The position numbers and the translations under genes are program-made. The notes beneath the pieces are model-generated. The model had not been told where the DNA came from. It saw only the letters and a program-made list of their open reading frames with translations, and searched no databases. Shown here piece after piece: positions 51,613-60,766 of a DNA stretch of 64,000 nucleotides; the stretch's first letter is position 1, and every line of letters starts with the position of its first letter. This stretch comes from G963422565 sp963422565 (lineage in GTDB: Bacteria; Pseudomonadota; Alphaproteobacteria; MPNO01). The DNA is taken from NCBI GenBank assembly GCA_963422565.1, contig OY730228.1, forward strand, positions 1,054,001-1,118,000, given 5' to 3'.

Positions 51613-52401
51613 CTAAATCACCCAGCCGCCGTCGACGGCGAGATCCTGACCCGTGATGTTGCGCGCCCGGTCGCTCGCCAGAAACAGGACGGCGTCGGCT
51701 ATATCGACATCCGTGGAGACGCGGCGAAGCGCATACTCCTCCTCGTGGCGGCGGCGCACCTCCTCCGGCGCGATACCGAGCACGTGGGCACGTTCCCTGC
51801 AGACTCGCTCGAAGCGGGGGCCGTCGACCATCCCCGGACAGACGCAGTTGACATTGATGTTGTGGATGCCGACCTCGAGCGCGGTCGATTTGGTAATGCC
51901 CCGCAATCCCCATTTCGAGGCGGCATAGGCCATCCGCCCGGCCCGTCCGCGCAGCCCGAACGTGCCACCGACATTGACGATCTTGCCGTAGCGCCGGGCG
52001 ATCATCGCCGGCAGCACCGCTCGCATGGTGAGGTAGCACCCCTTCATGTTGAGGGCCACGATGTCGTCGAACGCCTCGGGTTCGGTCTCCCAGGCGGTCG
52101 TCTCCAGCGGGCCGGTGCCGCCGGCGACGTTCACCAGGATGTCGATCCTGCCGCCGAAATGCCGGAGCCCGGCTCCGACCGCCGCGTCCACCTCGTCCGC
52201 ACGGGTGACGTCGCAGCGCGCGACCAGCGCGTCCCGGCCGAGCGCCCGCGCCGCCTCCGCCACCGGGCCGATCGCTTCCAGGTCGCGGCCGAGCAGGACC
52301 AGGTGGGATCCTCCCTCGGCGAAGCCCCGCGTGATCGCCGCGCCCATGCCCTTCGCAGGGCCGGTGATCAGGGTGACTCGATCCTGAAAGTCCGCAAACA
52401 T
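51613..52401 (-). CDS. Short-chain dehydrogenase/reductase (SDR)
   Basis: A 262-residue classical SDR. ATG 52401 (MFADFQDRVTLITGPAKGMGAAITRGF) is set by homology; the frame is open further upstream. The cofactor motif is unusual, TGPAKGMG in place of TGxxxGIG. Catalytic residues: VNVAGGTG, ALNMKGCYL, VNVGGTFG (Gly or Thr at the usual Ser position) and YAASKWGLRGITKS (YxxxK). The end ITGQDLAVDGGWVI is typical. The missing Ser in the tetrad is worth noting. It probably forms one transcript with the hydantoinase-like gene and is divergent from the Rieske dioxygenase gene at 52584. Confidence 0.88.
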   Translation of the reverse strand: MFADFQDRVTLITGPAKGMGAAITRGFAEGGSHLVLLGRDLEAIGPVAEAARALGRDALVARCDVTRADEVDAAVGAGLRHFGGRIDILVNVAGGTGPLETTAWETEPEAFDDIVALNMKGCYLTMRAVLPAMIARRYGKIVNVGGTFGLRGRAGRMAYAASKWGLRGITKSTALEVGIHNINVNCVCPGMVDGPRFERVCRERAHVLGIAPEEVRRRHEEEYALRRVSTDVDIADAVLFLASDRARNITGQDLAVDGGWVI

Positions 52402-52583
52402 GCCGCCCTCGCCCCGCCGGCCCGGATACACGACGCGAAGGGGGGGCGCAAGCTGGCGCAGAGGCGGAGCGGAGTCCTCCCCAGGGCTTCCCAACGGCGC
52501 CGCTATTGGCAATTATCGCGTGGTGGCGACGATGCCGACCGCGCAATACGGGCCGTCGGCGACCTGCGATCGGGAGAGGCGAA

Positions 52584-53909
52584 ATGACGTGGTCCAACCA
52601 GGATATCGCGGCGCTGGTCGAGCCGGACCGGGTCCACCGTATGGCCTATGTGGACCCGCAAATCTTCGACCTCGAGATGGAACGCATCTTCGAGCGGCTC
52701 TGGATCTATGTCGGCCATGAGAGCCAAGTGAAGAAGCCCGGAGACTATTACCTCGCCCGGATCGGCCGCCAGCCGATGATGATGGTCCGCGATGGCGACG
52801 GCGATATCCATGTCCTCTACAACCGCTGCCCTCACCGCGGCGCGCAGATCTGCACGGCGCGGAAGGGCAATGCCGGGAAGCTGTTCCGCTGCTCCTACCA
52901 TGCCTGGATGTTCGCGCTCGACGGCCGGATCGACAGCGTCCCCGCCGCGGGCGGCTATGACGACACGCGCTTCGACATGGACGACCCCGCCTTCCATCTG
53001 CGCAAGGCGCCGCGCGCCGAGAGCTACCGCGGCTTCTGGTTCGCGTCGCTGGACGAGAACGCGCCCGATCTCGAGCCCCATCTCGGCGGCGCGAAGCTCG
53101 CTCTGGACCAGCTCGTCGACCGCGCGCCCTATGGCGAGGTCGAGGTCGTCGGGGACTGTTTCCGGATGATCCAGCAGTCCAACTGGAAGATCTTCCTCGA
53201 AAACCAGATCGACGTCTCCCATCCGGGCGCCACCCACGAGTCGACGGGCATCGCCGCGCGCGGCGTCGAGAACGAGATTCGCCAGGCGGGCGGCGCGCCG
53301 CCGATGTCCTACGGGTTCCTATCGGATTTCGCGCGCTTCGGAATCGACGGCTGGGACAAGTTCGGAACGACCGGTCATCCGCAGGGCCATTGCACGCTCG
53401 AGGGCTATATGGGCCTCAGACCGGACGATCCCGACACCAACGCGTATGTCCGCTCGATGTACGACGCCTATGGCGAGGAGCGCGCCGAGGAGATTCTCGG
53501 GGTCAACCTGCACCATGTACTGATCTATCCCTGCAACTCGGTGCAGCCGCCGCTGCAGCAGCTCCGCACCATCCGCCCGCTCGCCCCCGATCGGACGCTG
53601 ACCGAGATCTGGCATTTTCGTCTGAAGGGGGCGCCCGAGGCGATCTACCAGCGTTCGCTCGCCTACTACTATCTGGTCAACTCGCCCTCGACGATGGTCA
53701 ACGCCGACGACCTGTTCAACTGGTGGAAGTGCCAGCACGGGTTGGCGAGCGCGGGCAGCGATTGGGTGAGCCTGCACCGCAACGCGGGTCAGGACTCGAA
53801 GGAGAACGGCATCATGAGATCGGCCCCGGCCTCGATGAGCGAACTGCCTATGCGCTCGATGGCGGAGGCCTGGAAGGCCTATATGACCGCCGACGGCCGG
53901 GGAGGGTGA
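52584..53909 (+). CDS. Aromatic ring-hydroxylating dioxygenase, large (alpha) subunit
   Basis: A 441-residue Rieske oxygenase alpha subunit. The Rieske site is YNRCPHRGAQIC...KLFRCSYHAWMF (CxH...CxxH, residues about 80-110), and the mononuclear iron site is NWKIFLENQIDVSHPGATHEST near residue 205 (D-x2-H-x4-H). It hydroxylates an aromatic ring or side chain with electrons from a ferredoxin/reductase not found in the window. ATG 52584 follows GGGAGAGGC. The beta subunit gene follows after 5 bp. Confidence 0.93.
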   Translation: MTWSNQDIAALVEPDRVHRMAYVDPQIFDLEMERIFERLWIYVGHESQVKKPGDYYLARIGRQPMMMVRDGDGDIHVLYNRCPHRGAQICTARKGNAGKLFRCSYHAWMFALDGRIDSVPAAGGYDDTRFDMDDPAFHLRKAPRAESYRGFWFASLDENAPDLEPHLGGAKLALDQLVDRAPYGEVEVVGDCFRMIQQSNWKIFLENQIDVSHPGATHESTGIAARGVENEIRQAGGAPPMSYGFLSDFARFGIDGWDKFGTTGHPQGHCTLEGYMGLRPDDPDTNAYVRSMYDAYGEERAEEILGVNLHHVLIYPCNSVQPPLQQLRTIRPLAPDRTLTEIWHFRLKGAPEAIYQRSLAYYYLVNSPSTMVNADDLFNWWKCQHGLASAGSDWVSLHRNAGQDSKENGIMRSAPASMSELPMRSMAEAWKAYMTADGRGG

Positions 53910-53914
53910 GGACG

Positions 53915-54451
53915 ATGGGCGGCGCTGCGGCTAGGCTGGCGGCCTCCGACCCGTTCGCGGTCGCCGAGGTCGCCGTCGAGACCCGCCTGGCGGTGGAGGG
54001 ATTCCTCTACCGGCAGGCCGAGATTCTCGACGAAAAGCGCTGGGACGACTGGCTCGCCTTGTTCGCCAAGGACGGCCATTACTGGATGCCGGCGGAAGAG
54101 GAGCAGGAGGACGGAGAGGGCGTTCCCAACATCTTCTGGGAAAACCTCGACATGATGAAGATGCGGATCGCGCGCAACTCCCATCCCCGTGCGCACAGCC
54201 AGTCGCCGCAGAACCGGCTGTGCCACGTCGTTTCCAACGCGATAATCGAATCCGAAGACGCGAGCGGAGACATCATCGTCCGTTCGCGGTTCCATTGCGC
54301 GGAATATCTGCGCTACGATGTCCGAAGCTTTACCGGCAAATACCGGCACTATCTGCGGCGGACGGCGGACGGCTATCGGATCGCCCTGCAGCGGGTCGAC
54401 CTCGTCAACCGGGAAGGCCCCTACGACTATGTTCTTCAGTGGTGGGTCTAG
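53915..54451 (+). CDS. Aromatic ring-hydroxylating dioxygenase, small (beta) subunit
   Basis: A 178-residue NTF2-like protein: ETRLAVEGFLYRQAEILDEKRWDDWLALFAKDGHYWMPAEEEQ near the N terminus, RNSHPRAHSQSPQNRLCHVVSNAII in the middle and YRHYLRRTADGYRIALQRVDLVNREGPYDYVLQWWV at the end match dioxygenase beta subunits. It has a structural role in the alpha-beta hexamer. GGTGAGGACG precedes the start. glnS begins 18 bp behind. Confidence 0.93.
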   Translation: MGGAAARLAASDPFAVAEVAVETRLAVEGFLYRQAEILDEKRWDDWLALFAKDGHYWMPAEEEQEDGEGVPNIFWENLDMMKMRIARNSHPRAHSQSPQNRLCHVVSNAIIESEDASGDIIVRSRFHCAEYLRYDVRSFTGKYRHYLRRTADGYRIALQRVDLVNREGPYDYVLQWWV

Positions 54452-54469
54452 GCGACGGCCGGCATAGAC

Positions 54470-56167
54470 GTGGCTGCGCGCGGCGGCGAGGATGGGGCGC
54501 AGGACTTCATCCGCCGGATCGTCCGGGACGATCTGGCGGCGGGGCGGGCGGCCGAGGTCGTAACCCGCTTCCCGCCCGAACCGAACGGATATCTGCATAT
54601 CGGCCACGCCAAGTCGATCATGCTCAATTTCGGCGTCGCCCGGGAGTTCGGCGGGCGCTGCCATCTCCGCTTCGACGACACCAACCCGGTCGGCGAGGAC
54701 GCTGCCTTCATCGAGGCGATCAAGGAGGATGTCCGCTGGCTCGGCGCCGACTGGGGTGCGCATCTCCATTTCGCCTCCGACAATTTCGAGCGGCTCTACG
54801 GCTGGGCCGAGCATCTGGTGCGCGCGGGCAAGGCCTATGTCGACGACCAGAGCGCCGAGGAGATCCGGCGCACGCGCGGCACGCTGACCGAGCCCGGCGT
54901 CGACAGCCCCTGGCGCGGCCGCCCGGTCGAGGAAAATCTCGACATGTTGCGGCGCATGCGGGCGGGCGCGTTTCCCGACGGCGCCCGCGTGCTGCGTGCC
55001 AGGATCGATATGGCCTCGGGCAATCCGAACCTGCGGGATCCGGTCCTCTATCGCATCCTCCATGCCCCTCATCCGCGCACCGGCGACGCCTGGTGCATCT
55101 ACCCCACCTATGACTACGCGCATGGGCAGTGCGATGCGATCGAAGGGGTCACGCATTCGTTCTGCACGCTCGAATTCGCCGATCATCGCCCGCTCTACGA
55201 TTGGCTGCTCGACAACCTGCCGGCGCCGGCGCGGCCGCGCCAATACGAATTCGCCCGGTTGGGCCTCTCGCACACGGTGCTCTCGAAACGCCGGCTGCTG
55301 CGCCTGGTCGAGGAGGGCCATGTCGCCGGCTGGGACGATCCGCGCATGCCCACCCTCGCGGGCCTCCGCCGGCGCGGCGTGCCACCGGAGGCGGTCGCCG
55401 ATTTCGTCCGCCGCGTCGGTATCTCCAGGACCGACAACCTCGTCGAGACGGCGCTCCTGGAGCACAGCATCCGCGAGGTCCTGAACCGGACCGCCGAACG
55501 CCGGATGGCGGTGCTCGACCCGATCAAGCTGGTCGTCGAGACCTATCCCGAGGGGCGCGTCGAGCAACTCGAGGCGGCCAACAACCCCAACGACTCGGCG
55601 GCCGGACGCCGACCGATCCCGTTCTCGCGGGAAATCCTGATCGAGCGCGCCGATTTCATGGAGGACCCGCCACGCAGGTTCCACCGGCTCGCCCCGGGGC
55701 GGGAGGTGCGTCTCAGATACGCCTATCTGGTCACCTGCACCCGGGTGATGCGGGATCGGTGCGGTGCGGTGCGGGAGTTGCGTTGCCACCACGATCCGGC
55801 GAGCAGGGGCGGCGATGCACCCGACGGCCGCAAAGTGAGGAGTACCCTCCACTGGGTCTCGGCGGCACATGCGCGACCGGCCGAGATCCGCCTCTACAAC
55901 CATCTGTTCTCCGTCCCGGCTCCCGGGGCGGAGGAAAATTTCCTCGACGATCTCAACCCGAAATCCTTGACGCTGCTGGATTGCGCCCGCGTCGAGCCCG
56001 CCCTCGCCGACGCGGTGCCGGGCGCCGCCCTCCAGTTCGAGCGCCAGGGCTATTTCGCCCGCGACCCCGACTCGGGGGCCGGCCGGCCGGTGTTCAACCG
56101 GACCGTGGGCCTGCGCGACGGCTGGGCAAGGACCAGGAGCCGCGCGGCCGGCGCGGAGCCGTCCTGA
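54470..56167 (+). CDS. glnS: Glutaminyl-tRNA synthetase
   Basis: A 565-residue class I synthetase that charges tRNA-Gln. The HIGH motif is FPPEPNGYLHIGHAKSIMLNFG near residue 40, followed by CHLRFDDTNPVGED, and the KMSKS equivalent is GLSHTVLSKRRLLRLVEEGHVAGWDDPRMPTL near residue 265. The C-terminal anticodon-binding beta barrels are complete (RGYF-type end FERQGYFARDP...FNRTVGLRDGWAR). Wording such as DYAHGQCDAIEGVTHSFCTLEF is GlnRS-specific, not GltX. The start is GTG 54470. Many alphaproteobacteria lack GlnRS and use GatCAB, so its presence is a lineage marker. It may be read through from the dioxygenase genes. Confidence 0.95.
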   Translation: MAARGGEDGAQDFIRRIVRDDLAAGRAAEVVTRFPPEPNGYLHIGHAKSIMLNFGVAREFGGRCHLRFDDTNPVGEDAAFIEAIKEDVRWLGADWGAHLHFASDNFERLYGWAEHLVRAGKAYVDDQSAEEIRRTRGTLTEPGVDSPWRGRPVEENLDMLRRMRAGAFPDGARVLRARIDMASGNPNLRDPVLYRILHAPHPRTGDAWCIYPTYDYAHGQCDAIEGVTHSFCTLEFADHRPLYDWLLDNLPAPARPRQYEFARLGLSHTVLSKRRLLRLVEEGHVAGWDDPRMPTLAGLRRRGVPPEAVADFVRRVGISRTDNLVETALLEHSIREVLNRTAERRMAVLDPIKLVVETYPEGRVEQLEAANNPNDSAAGRRPIPFSREILIERADFMEDPPRRFHRLAPGREVRLRYAYLVTCTRVMRDRCGAVRELRCHHDPASRGGDAPDGRKVRSTLHWVSAAHARPAEIRLYNHLFSVPAPGAEENFLDDLNPKSLTLLDCARVEPALADAVPGAALQFERQGYFARDPDSGAGRPVFNRTVGLRDGWARTRSRAAGAEPS

Positions 56168-56194
56168 TCTTTCGGCGGGCCGACGCGCGGTCCG

Positions 56195-57238
56195 CTATCG
56201 GCCGAGAGCCGGCATGACTTCGCTGGAGAACAGGTCCAGCGAGCGCAGCGCGTCCGCGAGACTCATGGTCCCGAAGAATGGATAGACGACGAGATAGTTG
56301 ATCCCGGTCTCGGAAATCTGCGCGGCGAGTTCGTCACGGACGAGGTCGGGCGCCCCCGCGATCACCATTCGCGCCGCGTCCCATTCCTCGAAGGTCTCGC
56401 CATGGGGGACGACCAGACGGGCCGCCAAGGGATCGTTCGCGTGGCGTCTGCGCAGCCAGTGGAGGTTGCCCGCGTGGTGGTCGAGCGCAGGCTTGGCGAT
56501 CCGACGCGCATCCGCGTCGGTCTCGGCAACCACGACATGGCGGAGCAGACCGACCGCCGCACCGCCGCCAAAGGCCGCCTTCGGCTGCGCCGCCGCGCCG
56601 CGCTCGTCCAGCCCCGCGCGGTAGGCGTCGAGGTTCTTGCGGGCGAAGGCGACGGGTCCGTTGGCAACGAAATGCAATCCCTGCGCGCCCGCCCAGGACG
56701 CTCCGACGGCGCTCGACGAACCGTACCAGAAGGGCGGGAAGGGGTCCTGCAGCGGCCGCAATGGCATCGGCACGTCGTCATAGCTGAAATAGCGTCCGCG
56801 GTGGCTGAAGCGGTCCCCGCCGAGCGCCGTCTTCAGACAGTCGAAGGCCTCGAAGAAGATCTCGCGAGACTCGGCATGATCGATCCGATGGTAGTCGAGC
56901 TCGAACGGAGAGACGCCGCGCCCGACGCCCACCTCCAGCCGGCCGCGACTCAGATGGTCGAGCATGCAGATTTCTTCGGCCAGTTTGAGCGGGGTGTAGA
57001 GTGTCAGAAGATAGACCAGCGGCCCGAGGCGCATGCTGCGCGTCGCCCGCGCGACCGCGGCGAGATAGACGCCGGGGGCAGGCACCATGTTGAGCGGCGA
57101 CGAATGGTGCTCGGCGACATGCAGACAGTAGAAGCCTGCCCGGTCGGCCGCCGCCGCGAATTCCAGACGCTCGTCGAACTGGGTGGCAAGCGGCCGGTCG
57201 CCCGCCAGCTCGAGGTGATCGAACAGACCGACTCTCAT
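56195..57238 (-). CDS. Luciferase-like (LLM class) flavin-dependent monooxygenase
   Basis: A 347-residue TIM-barrel flavoprotein. MRVGLFDHLELAGDRPLATQFDERLEFAAAADRAGFYCLHVAEHH, LGPLVYLLTLYTPLKLAEEICMLDHLSRGRLEVGVGRGVSPFEL and PFWYGSSSAVGASWAGAQGLHFVANGP are typical of group-C LLM proteins, which use FMNH2 supplied by a separate reductase. The substrate is unknown. It starts 26 bp behind the GMC gene on the same strand, so the two are probably co-transcribed. Confidence 0.9.
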   Translation of the reverse strand: MRVGLFDHLELAGDRPLATQFDERLEFAAAADRAGFYCLHVAEHHSSPLNMVPAPGVYLAAVARATRSMRLGPLVYLLTLYTPLKLAEEICMLDHLSRGRLEVGVGRGVSPFELDYHRIDHAESREIFFEAFDCLKTALGGDRFSHRGRYFSYDDVPMPLRPLQDPFPPFWYGSSSAVGASWAGAQGLHFVANGPVAFARKNLDAYRAGLDERGAAAQPKAAFGGGAAVGLLRHVVVAETDADARRIAKPALDHHAGNLHWLRRRHANDPLAARLVVPHGETFEEWDAARMVIAGAPDLVRDELAAQISETGINYLVVYPFFGTMSLADALRSLDLFSSEVMPALGR

Positions 57239-57264
57239 GTCCCCTTCCAGGCCGCCCGCCTCGC

Positions 57265-58899
57265 TCAGATCTCGGCGCGGAGAAGCGGCGCCCGGCCCAG
57301 TATCGTATCGGCCGCCTTCTCGGCGATCATGATCACGACGGCGTTGATGTTGCCGCCGACGAGGTCCGGCATCACCGACGCATCGACCACGCGGAGGTTC
57401 TCGATTCCGCGGACCCGGAACTCGAGATCGACGACGGACTCGTCGTCCACCCCCATGCGACAGGTCCCGGCCGGGTGATAGACGGTCATCAGATTCTCGC
57501 GCACGAAGGCGTCGATCTGGTCGTCGGACTCGATATCGGCGCCGGGGTGAAACTCCGCGCCGCCGACCTCCGCGAACTCGGGTTGGCCGGCGATCTTGCG
57601 GATCAGCCGGAAGGCGTCTCTCAGGACCCGCCTATCGGTCTCGGTGGAAAGAAAGTCGTTTCGGATACGTATCTTGTCGGTGGGGTCGGATGAGCGCAGG
57701 CGCAGCCGGCCGCGGCTCTCGGGTCGCAGATGGCAGGCGCGGAACGTGAAGGTCCGGGGCGGGGACGGCTTGAGCAGCGGGAACCATTCCCTGGCGGAGA
57801 AAGAGGCGGGACGGAAGAAGAGCTGTATGTCCGGGAGCGCGGCCTCCGGCCGGCTGCGCACGAAGCCTGTCGCCGAGGATGGCGGTATCGATGCCGGGCC
57901 GGAGCCGAACCAGTGCGCCCGAACCATGTTGAATGCAAGGCGGTCGAGCCTCAGCATTTCGTGGAAGCGCGATGCGCCGGCATAGAGATAGTCCACCCCG
58001 ATCGACGGATGGTCCTGGAGATTGGCGCCCACCCCCGGGAGGTCGACGACGGTGTCGATATCGTGCTCCGCCAAATGCTCGCCGTGCCCGATTCCGGACA
58101 GCATCAGGACGTGCGGAGAGTTGATCGCCCCGCCCGAGAGGATGACCTCGCGTTCCGCACGCACCGTGCGGAGAACGCCGTTCTTGAGATAGCGAACGCC
58201 GTGCACGCGCCCGTTCTGGATCACCAGGCTCGTCGCGAGCGCGCCGGTTTCGAGACCGACGCGCCCGGCGACGACCGCCGGGTGCAGATAGGCGGCCGCG
58301 GCGCTGCACCTCCGGCCGTGGGCGACGTTCACCTGGAGGCGGCCGAAACCTTCCTGGGTCGCGCCGTTATAGTCCTCGGTGAGGGAATAGCCTGCCGACC
58401 GGACCGCGGCCAGAAAGATGTCGATCATCGGGTCGTCGGTCTTGCTGACTTGAATGCTCAGCGGGCCGGTATCCCCGCGATAGGGGCCGTCGTTCGGGTA
58501 CTCGAACGTCTCGGCGCGGCGGAAATAGGGAAGCACGTCGGCATAGGACCAGCCGTGGAGCCCCATCTGCCGCCAACGGTCATAGTCGCCCCGATGGCCG
58601 CGCACATAGGCCATCATGTTGATCGAGGAGGAACCGCCGACCACCTTGCCACGCGGGTGGAATATCTCGCGGCCGCCGAGATTGGGCTCGGGATCGGACA
58701 TGTAGGACCAGTTGAACCTGGGCGCGTGCCATGCCCGCCCGACGCCGAGCGGGACATGGATCAGCCAGCTCCGATCCCGCTTTCCGGCCTCCAGAACGAG
58801 TACCCGGGCGCCGGTGGCGCTCAACCTGTTGGCGAGCACGCAACCGGCGGATCCGGCGCCGACGATGACGTAATCGATCCGTTCCGATCGCTCAACCAC
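57265..58899 (-). CDS. GMC-family FAD-dependent oxidoreductase (choline dehydrogenase-like)
   Basis: A 544-residue glucose-methanol-choline oxidoreductase. The start appears to be GTG 58899 (VVERSERIDYVIVGAGSAGCVLANRLS) with the ADP-binding motif GAGSAG. Family blocks: NLGGREIFHPRGKVVGGSSSINMMAYVRGH, VILSGGAINSPHVLMLSGIG, TVYHPAGTCRMGVDDESVVD and the C-terminal VVDASVMPDLVGGNINAVVIMIAEKAADTI with the catalytic Asn in place of the second His. It oxidises an alcohol; which one is unknown. The IS copy 2 lies about 195 bp upstream. Confidence 0.93.
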   Translation of the reverse strand: MVERSERIDYVIVGAGSAGCVLANRLSATGARVLVLEAGKRDRSWLIHVPLGVGRAWHAPRFNWSYMSDPEPNLGGREIFHPRGKVVGGSSSINMMAYVRGHRGDYDRWRQMGLHGWSYADVLPYFRRAETFEYPNDGPYRGDTGPLSIQVSKTDDPMIDIFLAAVRSAGYSLTEDYNGATQEGFGRLQVNVAHGRRCSAAAAYLHPAVVAGRVGLETGALATSLVIQNGRVHGVRYLKNGVLRTVRAEREVILSGGAINSPHVLMLSGIGHGEHLAEHDIDTVVDLPGVGANLQDHPSIGVDYLYAGASRFHEMLRLDRLAFNMVRAHWFGSGPASIPPSSATGFVRSRPEAALPDIQLFFRPASFSAREWFPLLKPSPPRTFTFRACHLRPESRGRLRLRSSDPTDKIRIRNDFLSTETDRRVLRDAFRLIRKIAGQPEFAEVGGAEFHPGADIESDDQIDAFVRENLMTVYHPAGTCRMGVDDESVVDLEFRVRGIENLRVVDASVMPDLVGGNINAVVIMIAEKAADTILGRAPLLRAEI

Positions 58900-59093
58900 C
58901 AGCTCTCATCCCTGTCCCTCGCCTTGCGCGCCCCAGCGTCGCCGAGTCTAGCGCCGCGCCCGGCCGAATGAAATCGGCATGTCCTCGTTCAGCCGGTATG
59001 AGACGGTGGGGCGGCCCGCCGGGAGCGGAGATCCCGAGGAGACCGTTGCGGCCGGAATCCAAGAGGAGTTCAAACGCCGGAATCGATCCCCCA

Positions 59094-60225
59094 GGGAATG
59101 TCTGAACGAGTCGGTTCTGTGATGATCGTTGGACTGGTCGGGTAGTGGGTGACCGATGGAGCAGTCGACCTTCGCGGGGCTGGAGCACGACCTGAAGAAG
59201 CGTTGCACGCGGCGCGAGGCGTTTTGCGAGAAGATGGACGGGCTGGTTCCTCGGGGTCGTCCGGAGACGCGCATCAAGCCGTTCTACCCGAAGGCCGGTC
59301 GCGGTCGGCGGCCCTATCCGCTGGGGGTGATGCTTCGCGTTCACTGTGTGCAACTGTTCTACAACCTGAGCGATCCCGGGGATGGAGGATCTGCTCTACG
59401 AGGTGGAGCAGGTCGCGGCGGTTCGTGGGGCTGCGCCTGTCGGGTGCGCTGCCCGACGAGACGACGATCCTGCACTTCCGCCACTTGCTGGAGAGGCGCG
59501 GTCCGGGCGAGACGCTGCTCGAGGAGATCGACGCGCATCCGGATGCGCTCGAGCAGGGGGACGATCGTGGACGCGGGCCTCATCGCCGCGCCGTCGTCGA
59601 CGAAGAACCGCACCGGCGAGCGGGACCCGGAGATGCGCCGGACGAAGAGGGGCAATCAGTGGCATTTCGGGATGAAGGCGCATATCGGCGTGGATGCGCA
59701 GTCGGGCTCGGCGCACAGTCCGGAGACGACGCCGGCGAACATATCGGACGTGGCGACGGCGCACGCGCCGGCGCACGGGAGCGAGGAGCGGGTGTGGGGC
59801 GATGCGGGCTTCCAGAGGGTGGGCAAGCGCGAAGAGAACCGGGACACGGAGGTGGACTGGGAGGTGGCGATGAAGGCCGGCAAGCGCCGGCTGCTGGACA
59901 AGGCGGCGGCGGAGAAGCGCAAGGCCTCGGTGCGGGCCAGGGTGGCGCATCCATTCCTGTACGTGAAGCGCCACTTCGGCTACGCCAAGATGCGCTATCG
60001 GGGGCTGGCGAAGAACACCCAGCGCATCGCCGGGCGCTACGCCGTCGCCCGATGCGGGGTCTTCCCGTCCGCAACCGCCCCAAGGCGGGGGAGACAGACG
60101 GTCGGTTCGGTCCCCGAAATCGCCCTTTATCGACAGGACAACACAACCCCAAGCGCCGCCGGCGCCTCACCTACACACCGGACGAACCGAACACCCGCCA
60201 AAACCCAGGCTGTTCAGACCTTCCT
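59094..60225 (+). mobile_element. IS5-family insertion sequence, copy 2 (decayed)
   Basis: Same orientation and nearly the same sequence as copy 1 over its first 850 bp, but clearly diverged towards the right end (about 60090-60200). The left end is GGGAATGTCTGAAC and the right end the complement of GGAAGGTCTGAACAGCC. The flank is CCAG on the left and TTAG on the right. It lies between the GMC gene and a pentapeptide-repeat gene, whose stop codon touches the right end of the element. Copies 1 and 2 are direct repeats 21 kb apart. Confidence 0.85.
59156..60100 (+). pseudogene. IS5-family transposase, broken by frameshifts (copy 2)
   Basis: It starts like copy 1 (MEQSTFAGLEHDLKKRCTRREAF). One extra base near 59380 (GATCCCGGGG in place of GACCCGGGG) adds a frame break not found in copy 1. 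The breaks before RFVGLRLSGALPDE and before GTIVDAGLIAAP are shared with copy 1, as is Ala at the third triad position (RARVAHPFLYVK). It also has a 15-base net deletion near 59900 relative to copy 1. Not active as written. Confidence 0.85.
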
Positions 60226-60728
60226 TAGTGACACTTGCCAATCGAACCGGGACCGCAGATCCGCTTGCCGTCCAACCATGTCGCGCCGGTGAGGTCGGCG
60301 TTGAGCAGATCCGCCCCGCGCAGCTTGGCGCCGGTCAGATCCGCCCTGTGCAGAATCGTTCGGAACAGCCGGGCGCGGCGCAGGTCGGCACCGCGCAGCG
60401 ACGCGCCCGACAGGTCCGCCTTGGTGAAATCGGCCTCGACGAGGCGGGTGCCGTCGAGCTTCGACAACCTCATCGTCGCGCTCAGGAACTTGGCGCGGAA
60501 GGCGTCGGCTCCCGACAGGTCCGTCTCGGAGAGATCGGCGCGGCTGAACGACACATCGCGCAGGCGGGAACCTGTCAGATCGACGCCGCGCAGGTCCTGG
60601 CGGTCGAAGATGCAGCGCCGCCAGTCGACGTCGTGTCCGCCCGGATCGGTGCATCCCGCGACCGCCGCTCCGCCGAAGCCGAGCGTGCCCAGGAACACGC
60701 AGAAAACGAGACGCATCGCCGCCGACAT
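60225..60728 (-). CDS. Secreted pentapeptide-repeat protein
   Basis: A 167-residue protein with a signal peptide (MSAAMRLVFCVFLGTLGFGGAAVAG), then pentapeptide repeats of the A(D/N)Lxx type from about residue 40: DLRGVDLTGSRLRDVSFSRA, DLSETDLSGA, DLSGASLRGADLRRARLF, DLTGAKLRGADLLNADLTGA. These form a right-handed quadrilateral beta helix. The end WLDGKRICGPGSIGKCH with a Cys pair is common in this secreted class. Function unknown. ATG 60728 is taken; TTG 60734 is in frame just upstream. The stop TAA coincides with the edge of IS copy 2, so the last residues could have been altered by the insertion, though the ending looks natural. Confidence 0.85.
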   Translation of the reverse strand: MSAAMRLVFCVFLGTLGFGGAAVAGCTDPGGHDVDWRRCIFDRQDLRGVDLTGSRLRDVSFSRADLSETDLSGADAFRAKFLSATMRLSKLDGTRLVEADFTKADLSGASLRGADLRRARLFRTILHRADLTGAKLRGADLLNADLTGATWLDGKRICGPGSIGKCH

Positions 60729-60766
60729 GGCCAAATGTAGCCCGGCAGGGCACGCTTGGCCATGCT

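Noticed and set aside
38006..60225. A composite transposon formed by the two IS copies
   Set aside because: No matching target duplication at the outer ends, both transposases are broken, and the inside is largely housekeeping genes. Only the possibility of recombination is kept.
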